Made by a program: the position numbers and the translations under genes. The notes under the pieces are model-generated. The model had not been told where the DNA came from. It searched no databases and saw only the letters and a list, made by a program, of their open reading frames with translations. Positions 5,961 through 11,030 of a stretch of DNA of 11,030 bases are shown here, piece by piece; the first letter of the stretch is position 1; each line of letters begins with the position of its first letter. The stretch is from CAZKTF01 sp964555565 (GTDB taxonomy: Bacteria > Planctomycetota > JAJSAM01 > JAKLKS01): assembly GCA_964555565.1 (NCBI GenBank), contig CAZKTF010000113.1, forward strand, positions 1 through 11,030, given 5' to 3'.

Positions 5961-7013
5961 TCAGGGCGCCTCGATCACGCGGGCCACCGCCTCCGGCGCG
6001 ATGCGCCGCATGCAGGCGCGGTCCTCCTCGTAGTGGCAGCGGCGCTTGAGGCAGGGCGCGCAGGGGAGGCCCTCCCAGGCGTCGAGGACGCGGGTCCCGG
6101 CGACGGGCGGCCCGGTGCGGCCGGGGTCCTGGGGGCCGGCGAGGAGGACCACCGGGAGGCCCGCGGCGGCGGCCAGGTGGGGGACGGAGGTGTCGGCGGA
6201 GACGAGGAGGGAGCCGGGGACCGCGGCCAGTTCCGCCAGCAGCGCCGCGAGGTCCCGCAGCCCGACCCCGCGCGTGAGGTCCGCGGCCCCCGCGTCGAAG
6301 GCCTCCCGGAACTCCGGGCCCGCCTCGCTCCCCTCCACGGCGACCTGCCGCCCGCTGCGAAGGATCTGCCGGGCCAGGGCGGCGTAGGACGCGTGGGGCC
6401 ACTGCCGCACATCCCGCGGATTGCCCGCGTGGAGGAGGACCACGGGGCGCGCCGGATCGAGGCCCGCCGCGCCGAGGCGCGCCGCGGCCGCCGCGCGCTC
6501 CGACTCCATGACCCGGAGCCCGTACTCGAGGGGTCCCCCCGGCTCGACGCCGAGGGGGCGCAGCAGCGCGAGGTTGCGGAGCACGGTGTGCCTCTCCCCC
6601 GTGGGCGGGGCCTTGACCGTGGTGAAGGCGAGGTTCGACCACTCCCTCACGTCCTCGCGGGCGAGCCCGAGGATCGGGGCCCCGCGGGCGGCGAGGCGGG
6701 CGACGGTGCCCGACTTGGCGTTCCCCTGCACGTCCACGACCAGGTCCGGCCGGACGTCGCGGAGGTCCCGGACCGCCCGCGCGCGGACGAGCGGGCCCCC
6801 GTGGCGCGGGACGAGCACCGGCGTCACGCCGCTCGCGTGGCCCTGGAGCAGCGGGGCCGCGTCCGGCTCCACCGCCCAGGCGAGGCGGGCCCGCGGGAAC
6901 CTCCGGCGCAGCGCCATGGCGGCCGGCATCGCGCAGACCACGTCCCCGATGGAGGAGAGCCGCACGAGGAGGATCGACCGCGGATGGGGAGGCAGTTCGT
7001 GCCGCAAGGTCAC
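5961..7013 (-). CDS. Glycosyltransferase family 9 (heptosyltransferase-type)
   Basis: A 350-residue GT-B fold sugar transferase of family GT9, which adds ADP-heptose or a similar sugar to lipopolysaccharide core on the cytosolic face of the inner membrane. It starts with the family signature SILLVRLSSIGDVVCAMPAA (Asp24 is the catalytic-base position), continues with DLVVDVQGNAKSG and RPVVLLHAGNPRDVRQW (nucleotide-sugar half), then LLVSADTSVPHLAAAAGLP and VVLLAGPQDPGRTGP. The C-terminus has the GT9-typical cysteine set CAPCLKRRC...CMRRI (Cys318, 321, 326, 334). No transmembrane segment is present. The GTG start at 7013 has no Shine-Dalgarno; a TTG two codons later lies exactly nine bases after a TACATT box and could be a leaderless start. 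It is the only gene here that ends in TGA. First gene of the minus-strand block, divergent from the ARPP-1-like gene. Donor and acceptor are unknown, so no symbol is given. Confidence 0.9.
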   Translation of the reverse strand: MTLRHELPPHPRSILLVRLSSIGDVVCAMPAAMALRRRFPRARLAWAVEPDAAPLLQGHASGVTPVLVPRHGGPLVRARAVRDLRDVRPDLVVDVQGNAKSGTVARLAARGAPILGLAREDVREWSNLAFTTVKAPPTGERHTVLRNLALLRPLGVEPGGPLEYGLRVMESERAAAAARLGAAGLDPARPVVLLHAGNPRDVRQWPHASYAALARQILRSGRQVAVEGSEAGPEFREAFDAGAADLTRGVGLRDLAALLAELAAVPGSLLVSADTSVPHLAAAAGLPVVLLAGPQDPGRTGPPVAGTRVLDAWEGLPCAPCLKRRCHYEEDRACMRRIAPEAVARVIEAP

Positions 7014-7016
7014 GGC

Positions 7017-7022
7017 AATGTA
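7017..7022 (-). promoter_or_regulatory. Putative -10 box for GT9
   Basis: On the minus strand TACATT (four of six to the consensus) lies 3 bases before the GTG at 7013 and 9 bases before the in-frame TTG at 7007. The second spacing equals that at the two other box-led genes of the window. Confidence 0.35.
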
Positions 7023-7024
7023 AC

Positions 7025-7055
7025 GGGTCGGGGGAATCCCGGGAACACCCGACCC
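7025..7055. promoter_or_regulatory. Nested dyad in the divergent GT9 / ARPP-1-like intergenic region
   Basis: GGGTCGGG (7025-7032) and CCCGACCC (7048-7055) are a perfect 8-bp inverted repeat. Almost exactly at its centre is a second palindrome, TCCCGGGA (7037-7044). The pair lies in the 74-base gap between two divergent genes, a usual place for an operator that controls both. No -35 boxes are clear around it. Confidence 0.4.
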
Positions 7056-7076
7056 TCCCCGTTCGTCGGATCTCCC

Positions 7077-7082
7077 GGAGGT
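7077..7082 (+). promoter_or_regulatory. Shine-Dalgarno for the ARPP-1-like lipoprotein
   Basis: GGAGGT, a full anti-Shine-Dalgarno match, lies five bases before the ATG at 7088 and fixes this start, which also gives a proper lipoprotein signal. Confidence 0.75.
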
Positions 7083-7087
7083 GCTCC

Positions 7088-8137
7088 ATGCGCGAAGCGA
7101 CCGTGATCCTGTCGAGCCTCGTTCTCCTGGCCGGCTGCCGCGCGGAGTCCCCGCGGGCCCCGGACCCGGCGCCGCCCCCCGCGGGGCTGGAGGTCGTCGA
7201 GGTGGGAGGGCGCGTGTTCGCCCTCGAGGGGCCCTACGCGGGGGGGAACCTGGCCTGCTACCTCCTCGTCGGGGAGGGGACGGACGATCGGCAGTTCGTC
7301 ACCCTCGACCAGGGGCTGGAGGCGGGCACCGTCCGCGTCGCGGAGAAGGGCGCCGGCGGCGGCGCCGAGGTGAACGAACTCGTGCTGGAGAACCGGGGCG
7401 ACCGGTGGCTCTTCCTCCAGGCCGGGGACGTCGTCAAGGGGGGCAAGCAGGACCGCGCGATCGGGCAGGACCTCCTCGTCCCCCCGCACGCGGCCCCGCA
7501 GCCCCTGGCCGCGTTCTGCGTCGAGCACGGGAGGTGGGCGGGGACGACGGGACAGTTCGCCTCCAACACCGCGCTCCTCAACGGGCCCGGACTCAAGGCG
7601 GCCGTCCAGAGGGACGCGGACCAGAACCTGGTCTGGGCCGAGGTCGCACGGAACGAGGACACGATCGCCCAGGTCGCGAAGCTCCCCGCGTTGCGGAGCA
7701 TCAGCGGGACCTACAACGCCGTCGTCGAGAACAAGGAGATCGCCGCCCGTCGGGACGCCTGCACGCGCGCCGTGCTGGAGAAGGTCCGCGCCCAGCCCCG
7801 CGCCGTCGGGATGGCCGTGGCGATCAACGGGCAGCTGGTCGGGGTGGAGACCTACTCCTCCCCGGCGCTGTTCCGCGCCATGGCGCGCAAGCTCCTGGAG
7901 TCCTACGCGCTCGACGCCGTGGCCGCGGGAGCGCGGGAGGCGGACGCCCCGGCGCCCGCGGCCGTCCGCGCGTTCCTCGAGGAGGCGGCCAGGGGCGGCG
8001 CGAAGGAGGAGGACCTCCGCGGGTCGATGCGGCGGCGGGTCCTCGACGGCAAGGAGATCCTGGGGTTCGAGTACCGCCTGGAGGAGGCGGAGGGGGAGGG
8101 CCGCGGGGTCGTCCACGGGAGCTACCTGCGCAAGTAG
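7088..8137 (+). CDS. ARPP-1-like (DUF6569-type) lipoprotein
   Basis: A 349-residue predicted lipoprotein. The signal MREATVILSSLVLLAGC has a good lipobox with Cys17, followed by a Pro/Ala-rich linker to about residue 32. The rest resembles the ARPP-1 domain (named for association with ADP-ribosylglycohydrolase and rhodanese-phosphatase genes; earlier DUF6569, as I recall). Supporting motifs are VTLDQGLEAGTVRV, LVLENRGDRWLFLQAGDVV (Asn102-Asp105), GGKQDRAIGQDLLVPPHAA (Lys120-Asp122) and CVEHGRW (Cys144-Trp150). The NRGD, GxKQxR, LVPP and CVExGRW motifs are the ones I associate with the family. Biochemical function is not known. Many family members seem cytosolic and tied to ADP-ribose handling; here the lipobox places it on the outer side of a membrane. 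A vWA gene follows after 63 bases in the same direction. Family call by recalled motifs only. Confidence 0.72.
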   Translation: MREATVILSSLVLLAGCRAESPRAPDPAPPPAGLEVVEVGGRVFALEGPYAGGNLACYLLVGEGTDDRQFVTLDQGLEAGTVRVAEKGAGGGAEVNELVLENRGDRWLFLQAGDVVKGGKQDRAIGQDLLVPPHAAPQPLAAFCVEHGRWAGTTGQFASNTALLNGPGLKAAVQRDADQNLVWAEVARNEDTIAQVAKLPALRSISGTYNAVVENKEIAARRDACTRAVLEKVRAQPRAVGMAVAINGQLVGVETYSSPALFRAMARKLLESYALDAVAAGAREADAPAPAAVRAFLEEAARGGAKEEDLRGSMRRRVLDGKEILGFEYRLEEAEGEGRGVVHGSYLRK

Positions 8138-8156
8138 CGGTGACCGGGAACCGGGG

Positions 8157-8187
8157 GGCGTCCTCGCGCGTCTAGAGGGAGGACGCC
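8157..8187 (+). other. 9-bp-stem hairpin just before the vWA ribosome site
   Basis: GGCGTCCTC (8157-8165) and GAGGACGCC (8179-8187) are a perfect 9-bp inverted repeat with a 13-base loop that contains the palindrome TCTAGA. The 3' arm ends two bases before the GGAGGT ribosome site of the vWA gene. It could partly terminate transcription after the lipoprotein gene or affect ribosome access. No T tract follows. Confidence 0.45.
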
Positions 8188-8189
8188 AC

Positions 8190-8195
8190 GGAGGT
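8190..8195 (+). promoter_or_regulatory. Shine-Dalgarno for the vWA gene
   Basis: GGAGGT lies five bases before the ATG at 8201 and sets the start. Confidence 0.75.
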
Positions 8196-8200
8196 GAACC

Positions 8201-9400
8201 ATGAGGCCCAGCCGGATCCCGTCGCTCGCGCTCGTGACCCTTGCCCTCGCCTGCAGCTCCGCCGTCTCCCAGGACGCCCCCGCCCCCGCCCGGGGCGGCG
8301 AGGCGGCCCCCGCCGTGGGAGGGGAACGCCCTGCCCCGGTCGCGCGCCCCCGGGTGGAGCTGGCCTTCGTCCTCGACACCACCGGCTCCATGGGCGGGCT
8401 CATCGACTCCGCCCGCCGGAAGATCTGGGCCATCGCCAACGAGATCGCCCGGGCGAAGCCGACCCCGGACCTCCGGATCGGGCTCGTGGCCTTCCGGGAC
8501 CGCGGCGACGAGTACGTCACCAGGGTCCACGACCTGGACGCGGACCTGGACCGGGTCTACGCCACGCTCTGCGCCTACCGCGCCGACGGCGGAGGGGACG
8601 GCCCGGAGGGCGTCAACGAGGGGCTCCGCGCCGGCGTGACGAAGCTCTCCTGGAGCCGCGAGACGGCGGTGCTGAAGGTCCTGTTCCTCGTGGGAGATGC
8701 CCCCCCGCACATGGACTACGCGCAGGACGTGCCCTACCCCCGGACCTGCGAGGAGGCGGCGCGGGCGGGGATCCTCGTGAACACGCTGCGCTGCGGCGGG
8801 GACCCGACCACCGAGCGCGTCTGGGCCGAGATCGCAAGGCTCGCCGAGGGCCGCTACGCCAGCCTCCCGCAGGAGGGCGGGGCCACGGCGCTCGCCACCC
8901 CCTACGACACCCGGCTCGCCGAGCTGGGCGCGTCCCTCGGCGGGACCTTCCTCGCCTACGGTCGCAGGGAGGCCCGCAAGGCCGCGGAGGACAAGATGGA
9001 GAGGTCCGTCGGGCTCGTGGCCGCCTCGGGCGCCGCGTCGGCCCCCGCGGCCCCGGCCGCCGACCGGGCCTCGGTGCTCGGGAAGGGGGGGCGGCTCGAC
9101 GACGCGGACCTCGTGGCGGCCGTCGAGGAGGGGAGGCTCGAGGTCGAGACCCTGAAGGACGAGGACCTTCCCGAGGGGCTCCGGCGCCTCGACGCCGCGG
9201 GCCGCCGGGAGGCCGTCGCGAAGAAGCTCGAGGAGCGCCGGGCGATCCGCGTCGAGATCGGCGCGCTGGAGAAGAAGCGGGCCACCTTCGTCGAGGAGGC
9301 GACCCGGAAGGCCGCGACCGCGGGGACGACCACCTTCGACCAGGAAGTGACGAAGATCCTCCGCGAGCAGGCCTCGAAGAAGGGGTGGAAGTTCGAGTAG
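8201..9400 (+). CDS. Secreted von Willebrand factor A domain protein with helical C-terminal tail
   Basis: A 399-residue exported protein. Residues 1-24 are a signal sequence; the LALACSS stretch contains Cys18, but the lipobox is poor, so type I cleavage near AVSQ is the alternative. A Pro/Ala/Gly-rich linker runs to about 50. The vWA domain covers about 52-235: ELAFVLDTTGSMGGL gives the MIDAS metal site (Asp59, Thr61, Ser63), GLVAFRDRGDEYVT supplies Asp100, and VLFLVGDAPPHMDY supplies Asp166, so metal binding should be intact. After an Ala-rich linker, residues about 280-399 are highly charged and helical (LPEGLRRLDAAGRREAVAKK and onward), possibly a coiled coil. vWA domains of this type bind protein ligands through Mg2+; the partner is unknown. 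The upstream ARPP-1-like lipoprotein is a candidate partner by position only. The next gene has its own promoter-like box. Confidence 0.88.
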   Translation: MRPSRIPSLALVTLALACSSAVSQDAPAPARGGEAAPAVGGERPAPVARPRVELAFVLDTTGSMGGLIDSARRKIWAIANEIARAKPTPDLRIGLVAFRDRGDEYVTRVHDLDADLDRVYATLCAYRADGGGDGPEGVNEGLRAGVTKLSWSRETAVLKVLFLVGDAPPHMDYAQDVPYPRTCEEAARAGILVNTLRCGGDPTTERVWAEIARLAEGRYASLPQEGGATALATPYDTRLAELGASLGGTFLAYGRREARKAAEDKMERSVGLVAASGAASAPAAPAADRASVLGKGGRLDDADLVAAVEEGRLEVETLKDEDLPEGLRRLDAAGRREAVAKKLEERRAIRVEIGALEKKRATFVEEATRKAATAGTTTFDQEVTKILREQASKKGWKFE

Positions 9401-9401
9401 T

Positions 9402-9418
9402 ACGGCAGCGGACGCCGT
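9402..9418 (+). terminator. Possible terminator after the vWA gene
   Basis: ACGGC (9402-9406) and GCCGT (9414-9418) form a 5-bp stem with a 7-base loop directly after the vWA stop, followed by TCTCTGTTC, a T-enriched stretch for this DNA. The stem is short, so this is weak; a new promoter-like box 30 bases further on fits a transcript end here. Confidence 0.3.
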
Positions 9419-9435
9419 TCTCTGTTCGGTGCCGC

Positions 9436-9448
9436 CTCCCGCCGGGAG
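9436..9448 (+). repeat. Inverted repeat next to the HAD -10 box
   Basis: CTCCCGCCGGGAG (5-bp arms, 3-base centre) ends two bases before the TATGCT box, in the promoter spacer region. It may be a regulator site or chance in GC-rich DNA. Confidence 0.3.
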
Positions 9449-9450
9449 TG

Positions 9451-9456
9451 TATGCT
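9451..9456 (+). promoter_or_regulatory. Putative -10 box of a leaderless promoter for the HAD gene
   Basis: TATGCT, preceded by GTG, ends nine bases before the GTG start at 9466. The nine bases between (CCCCGCCCC) contain no Shine-Dalgarno. A clear -35 hexamer is not visible. Confidence 0.5.
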
Positions 9457-9465
9457 CCCCGCCCC

Positions 9466-10116
9466 GTGGCGCCTCCCCGGCTGGTCATCTTCGACATGGA
9501 CGGCGTCCTCGTGGAATCCGAGGAGGCCTGGTTCCACTGCCTGAAGGGGATCTGCGCCGCGGTGGGCCGACGCCCCGTGACCCGGGCGGAGCTGGACGCG
9601 GCCTGGGGGCAAGGGATCCTCGACGACCGGCGGCGGTGGTTCCCGGCCGTGACCCCCGAAGCCCTCGGGCGTCTCTACGACGAGCACTTCCTCCGGGAGT
9701 CCCACCGCGTGCGGAGGATGGCGGGCGCCGCCAAGGCGCTCGGGGAGCTCCGCGGCGCGGGGGCGCGCCTCGCCTGCGCCACGAACTCCCCCCGCTCCCT
9801 CGCCGAGACGATCCTCTCCCGCCTGGGACTGCGGCCCCTCCTCGACGACGTCGTGGGAGCGGACGAGGCGGGGGCCGACAAGCCCGACCCCGCGATGCTC
9901 CGCGTCCTCGCGGGGCGCGCGGGCGCGGGGCCCGCGGAGACGGTCATGGTGGGGGACACGGGCAGGGACCGGGAGGCGGCGGAGGCCTTCGGGTGCCTCT
10001 TCGTGGGGTTCCGGATGCGCCGGCCCGGGCGGGGCCATCCCCACGTGGCGGGCATGGAGGACCTGGTCCGGCTCCTGCTCGAAGGACCGCTCCCCGCCTC
10101 CCGCGGACGAGGGTAG
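9466..10116 (+). CDS. HAD-superfamily phosphatase (phosphoglycolate phosphatase / beta-phosphoglucomutase-like)
   Basis: A 216-residue cytosolic HAD hydrolase with an alpha-helical cap of the Gph/PGMB type. Motif I is VIFDMDGVLVESE with nucleophile Asp10 and acid Asp12; motif II is CATNSP with Thr106; motif III is GADKPDP with Lys139; motif IV is MVGDTGRD with Asp164 and Asp168. The cap lies between about residues 20 and 80. All catalytic residues are present. The GTG at 9466 is chosen because it puts motif I nine residues from the start, as usual in the family; upstream in this frame only shadow sequence of the vWA gene is found. No Shine-Dalgarno; a TATGCT box nine bases upstream suggests a leaderless transcript. 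Family members act on phosphoglycolate, sugar phosphates and other small substrates; nothing here selects one. Confidence 0.9.
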   Translation: MAPPRLVIFDMDGVLVESEEAWFHCLKGICAAVGRRPVTRAELDAAWGQGILDDRRRWFPAVTPEALGRLYDEHFLRESHRVRRMAGAAKALGELRGAGARLACATNSPRSLAETILSRLGLRPLLDDVVGADEAGADKPDPAMLRVLAGRAGAGPAETVMVGDTGRDREAAEAFGCLFVGFRMRRPGRGHPHVAGMEDLVRLLLEGPLPASRGRG

Positions 10117-10119
10117 GAT
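10114..10119 (+). promoter_or_regulatory. Weak -10-like box at the end of the HAD gene
   Basis: TAGGAT overlaps the HAD stop codon. Initiation a few bases downstream would give a leader of about 45 bases that carries the strong ribosome site of the next gene. An in-frame ATG at 10128 lies eight bases after the box but would place 15 extra residues before the signal peptide. Low confidence, since it is partly forced by the TAG stop. Confidence 0.25.
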
Positions 10120-10158
10120 CCCCCCCGATGGTCCCGGACCGGCACGGGGCCCGTGAGC

Positions 10159-10170
10159 AAGGAGGAGGAG
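10159..10170 (+). promoter_or_regulatory. Shine-Dalgarno that decides the start of the small His-rich protein
   Basis: AAGGAGGAGGAG ends two bases before the ATG at 10173. It favours this start over the in-frame ATG at 10128 and gives a normal signal peptide. Confidence 0.7.
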
Positions 10171-10172
10171 CG

Positions 10173-10646
10173 ATGAGGCGGAGCACACTGGCCTTCGGAG
10201 CGGTCCTCGTGGCGGCGGCGGGCTACGCGTTCGGGGCGGAGACGAGCAAGCCCCTCGCGGACGCCTACGGCACCCTGGCGGACACGATCCTCGGCGCGAA
10301 GCACACCGAGACCCACTTGGTGAAGGCGATCCTCGCGGGACACCGCAAGGCGGCGGAGGCCGCCTTCCAGGCGGGCAGCCACGAGGAGGCGGCCGCGCAC
10401 ATGGCGCTGTTCGCGAACGAGGGGGACAACGCGGTGGGAGGGGTCCGCAAGAGGCTGCTCGAGGGCGGGCACCACCACAACGCGGAGGGGGAGGCGAAGG
10501 GAATCTACGAGCCCGGATTCGTGGTCGTGACCGTCAAGGCGAAGCAGGCGGCGCTGGCGGCGAGCAGGGCGATGCTCGAGGCGAAGGACGAGGCCGGGAG
10601 GAAGGCCGCGCTCGAGGCCTTCGAGAAGGTCGCGGGTTCCCTCTAG
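10173..10646 (+). CDS. Small secreted His-rich helical protein, unknown function
   Basis: A 157-residue protein that I do not recognise. Residues 1-22 are a signal peptide (MRRSTLAFGAVLVAAAGYAFGA). The mature part of about 135 residues is almost wholly amphipathic helix with few prolines, consistent with a four-helix bundle: LADAYGTLADTILGAKHTET, then a helix with AGHRKAAEAAF, then EEAAAHMALFANEGDN, a short loop GGHHHNAEGEAKG with His100-102, and two C-terminal helices. It has no cysteine, so it is not a c-type cytochrome despite the bundle-like look. The several histidines (HTETH, GHRK, SHEE, AHM, HHH) could bind metal, which is inference only. It lies 56 bases after the HAD gene and 19 bases before the FG-GAP lipoprotein gene, so it could be transcribed with the latter. 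Confidence 0.7.
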   Translation: MRRSTLAFGAVLVAAAGYAFGAETSKPLADAYGTLADTILGAKHTETHLVKAILAGHRKAAEAAFQAGSHEEAAAHMALFANEGDNAVGGVRKRLLEGGHHHNAEGEAKGIYEPGFVVVTVKAKQAALAASRAMLEAKDEAGRKAALEAFEKVAGSL

Positions 10647-10647
10647 A

Positions 10648-10663
10648 GGTCCGGCCGGGGACC
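10648..10663 (+). repeat. Short inverted repeat before the FG-GAP lipoprotein start
   Basis: GGTCC (10648-10652) and GGACC (10659-10663) flank GGCCGG in the 19-base gap between the last two genes, ending two bases before the GTG. It would form a 5-bp stem covering the ribosome-binding region. Possibly chance. Confidence 0.25.
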
Positions 10664-10665
10664 GC

Positions 10666-11030
10666 GTGGGGCCGGGGGCGGCGCACCGGGGCCGCGCGTT
10701 CCTCCTCGCGGCCGCGCTCGCCGCCTGCGGGGGGGATTCCCCCCCCGCGGGCCCCCCGGGCGCGACGCCCGCGGACCCGGCCGCCGCGGGCCCGCGCTTC
10801 CGGTTCGTGGACACCGCGCGCGCGGCGGGCCTCACGGTCCCTTCCCTGTGCGGGAGGCCGGGGAAGCCCCACCTCCTCGACTCCGGGGGGAACGGCCTCG
10901 CGCTCCTCGACTACGACGGGGACGGGGACCTGGACCTCTACCAGGTGAACGGCTGGCGCCTCGAGGGGGAGCGGGTCGCCGAGAAGTGCCGCAACCGCCT
11001 CTGGCGAAACCGGGGCGACGGGACCTTCGA
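10666..11030 (+). CDS. CRTAC1/ASPIC-like FG-GAP (VCBS) repeat lipoprotein, 3'-truncated by the window edge
   Basis: The first 121 codons of an exported beta-propeller-type protein that continues past the window. The GTG at 10666 opens a lipoprotein signal: GRAFLLAAALAAC with lipobox LAAC and Cys21, followed by a Gly/Pro/Ala-rich linker to about residue 47. The mature part begins RFRFVDTARAAGLTVPSLCG, the usual opening of CRTAC1/ASPIC-UnbV-like proteins (F-D-x-[ST]-x-x-A-G-L). Then come LLDSGGNGLALLDYDGDGDL and onward, with the calcium-binding Asp ladder Asp82, 84, 86, 88 and 90, and NRLWRNRGDGTF, the FG-GAP repeat signature. The full proteins are normally 500 residues or longer. It is predicted on the cell surface or periplasmic side, in binding or adhesion. 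Ribosome site is weak (GGGG). Calling it a gene is secure although only the beginning is visible. Confidence 0.85.
   Translation, partial: MGPGAAHRGRAFLLAAALAACGGDSPPAGPPGATPADPAAAGPRFRFVDTARAAGLTVPSLCGRPGKPHLLDSGGNGLALLDYDGDGDLDLYQVNGWRLEGERVAEKCRNRLWRNRGDGTF
10723..10752 (+). other. 13-bp GC hairpin inside the lipoprotein linker
   Basis: The arms 10723-10735 and 10740-10752 pair over 13 positions (one G-T) around the loop ATTC, with seven G facing seven C at the top. It lies about 60 bases after the start codon, just at the lipobox Cys, and codes for Gly-Gly-Asp-Ser-Pro-Pro. It would be an extremely stable mRNA structure that ribosomes must open. Confidence 0.45.

Noticed and set aside
5961..5963. 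TGA of GT9 as a recoded or readthrough codon
   Set aside because: The protein is already full length for GT9, with the normal C-terminal cysteine set and helix before the stop, and the downstream frame has no family-like sequence.
8194..9465. Long upstream extension of the HAD frame over the vWA gene
   Set aside because: The extension is a low-complexity Arg/Gly/Pro shadow of the vWA gene; HAD homology begins only after the GTG at 9466, so this is not a fusion.
10723..10752. GC hairpin as an intrinsic terminator
   Set aside because: It lies inside a clear coding frame and is followed by more G and C, not T.
1..11030. CRISPR, tRNA, rRNA, insertion sequences, attachment sites or a phage-defence island
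   Set aside because: No direct repeats with spacers, no tRNA-like cloverleaf noticed, and no transposase, integrase or nuclease motif in any plausible reading frame. The ARPP-1-like gene alone does not make a defence system.

Overview
This is a very GC-rich stretch (about three quarters G+C in the lines I sampled) with eleven tightly packed genes and no intergenic gap longer than about 75 bases. I see no tRNA, rRNA, CRISPR array, transposase or integrase, so it looks like chromosomal backbone rather than a mobile region. Many products carry signal peptides or lipoboxes, and there is a heptosyltransferase-type GT9 enzyme, which points to a diderm (LPS-type) bacterium. The set of families (ASPIC/CRTAC1-like FG-GAP lipoprotein, vWA protein with helical tail, ARPP-1-like lipoprotein, LpqC-like esterases, CBM9-like/M23 fusion) recalls uncultivated Planctomycetota or similar high-GC lineages, but the sequence alone does not settle the phylum.

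Layout. (1) 2-3450, plus strand: the end of sucC, sucD (succinyl-CoA synthetase, TCA cycle), a 68-residue two-helix membrane protein, and a secreted M23 metallopeptidase with an N-terminal CBM9-like domain. (2) 3451-7013, minus strand: transcribed right to left as GT9 glycosyltransferase, a secreted esterase with a cysteine-free thioredoxin-like tail, and a second secreted esterase with a helical N-terminal domain. This block converges on the M23 gene with no bases between the two stop codons. (3) 7088-11030, plus strand, divergent from GT9: an ARPP-1-like lipoprotein, a secreted vWA protein, a HAD phosphatase, a small secreted His-rich helical protein, and the beginning of a CRTAC1-like FG-GAP lipoprotein that runs off the window.

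How they work together: only sucC/sucD form a clear functional pair. The rest mostly acts at or outside the cell envelope. I see no single characterised pathway and no convincing defence or mobile system. The most unusual signals are: a ten-G tract at the sucC/sucD junction that could give a SucC-SucD fusion by a -1 slip; an esterase fused to a thioredoxin-like domain without a CxxC; an exported ARPP-1-like protein next to a vWA protein; TAG as the stop of ten of the eleven genes; and a recurring TANNNT box exactly 9 bases before start codons that lack a Shine-Dalgarno sequence, suggesting leaderless transcripts.
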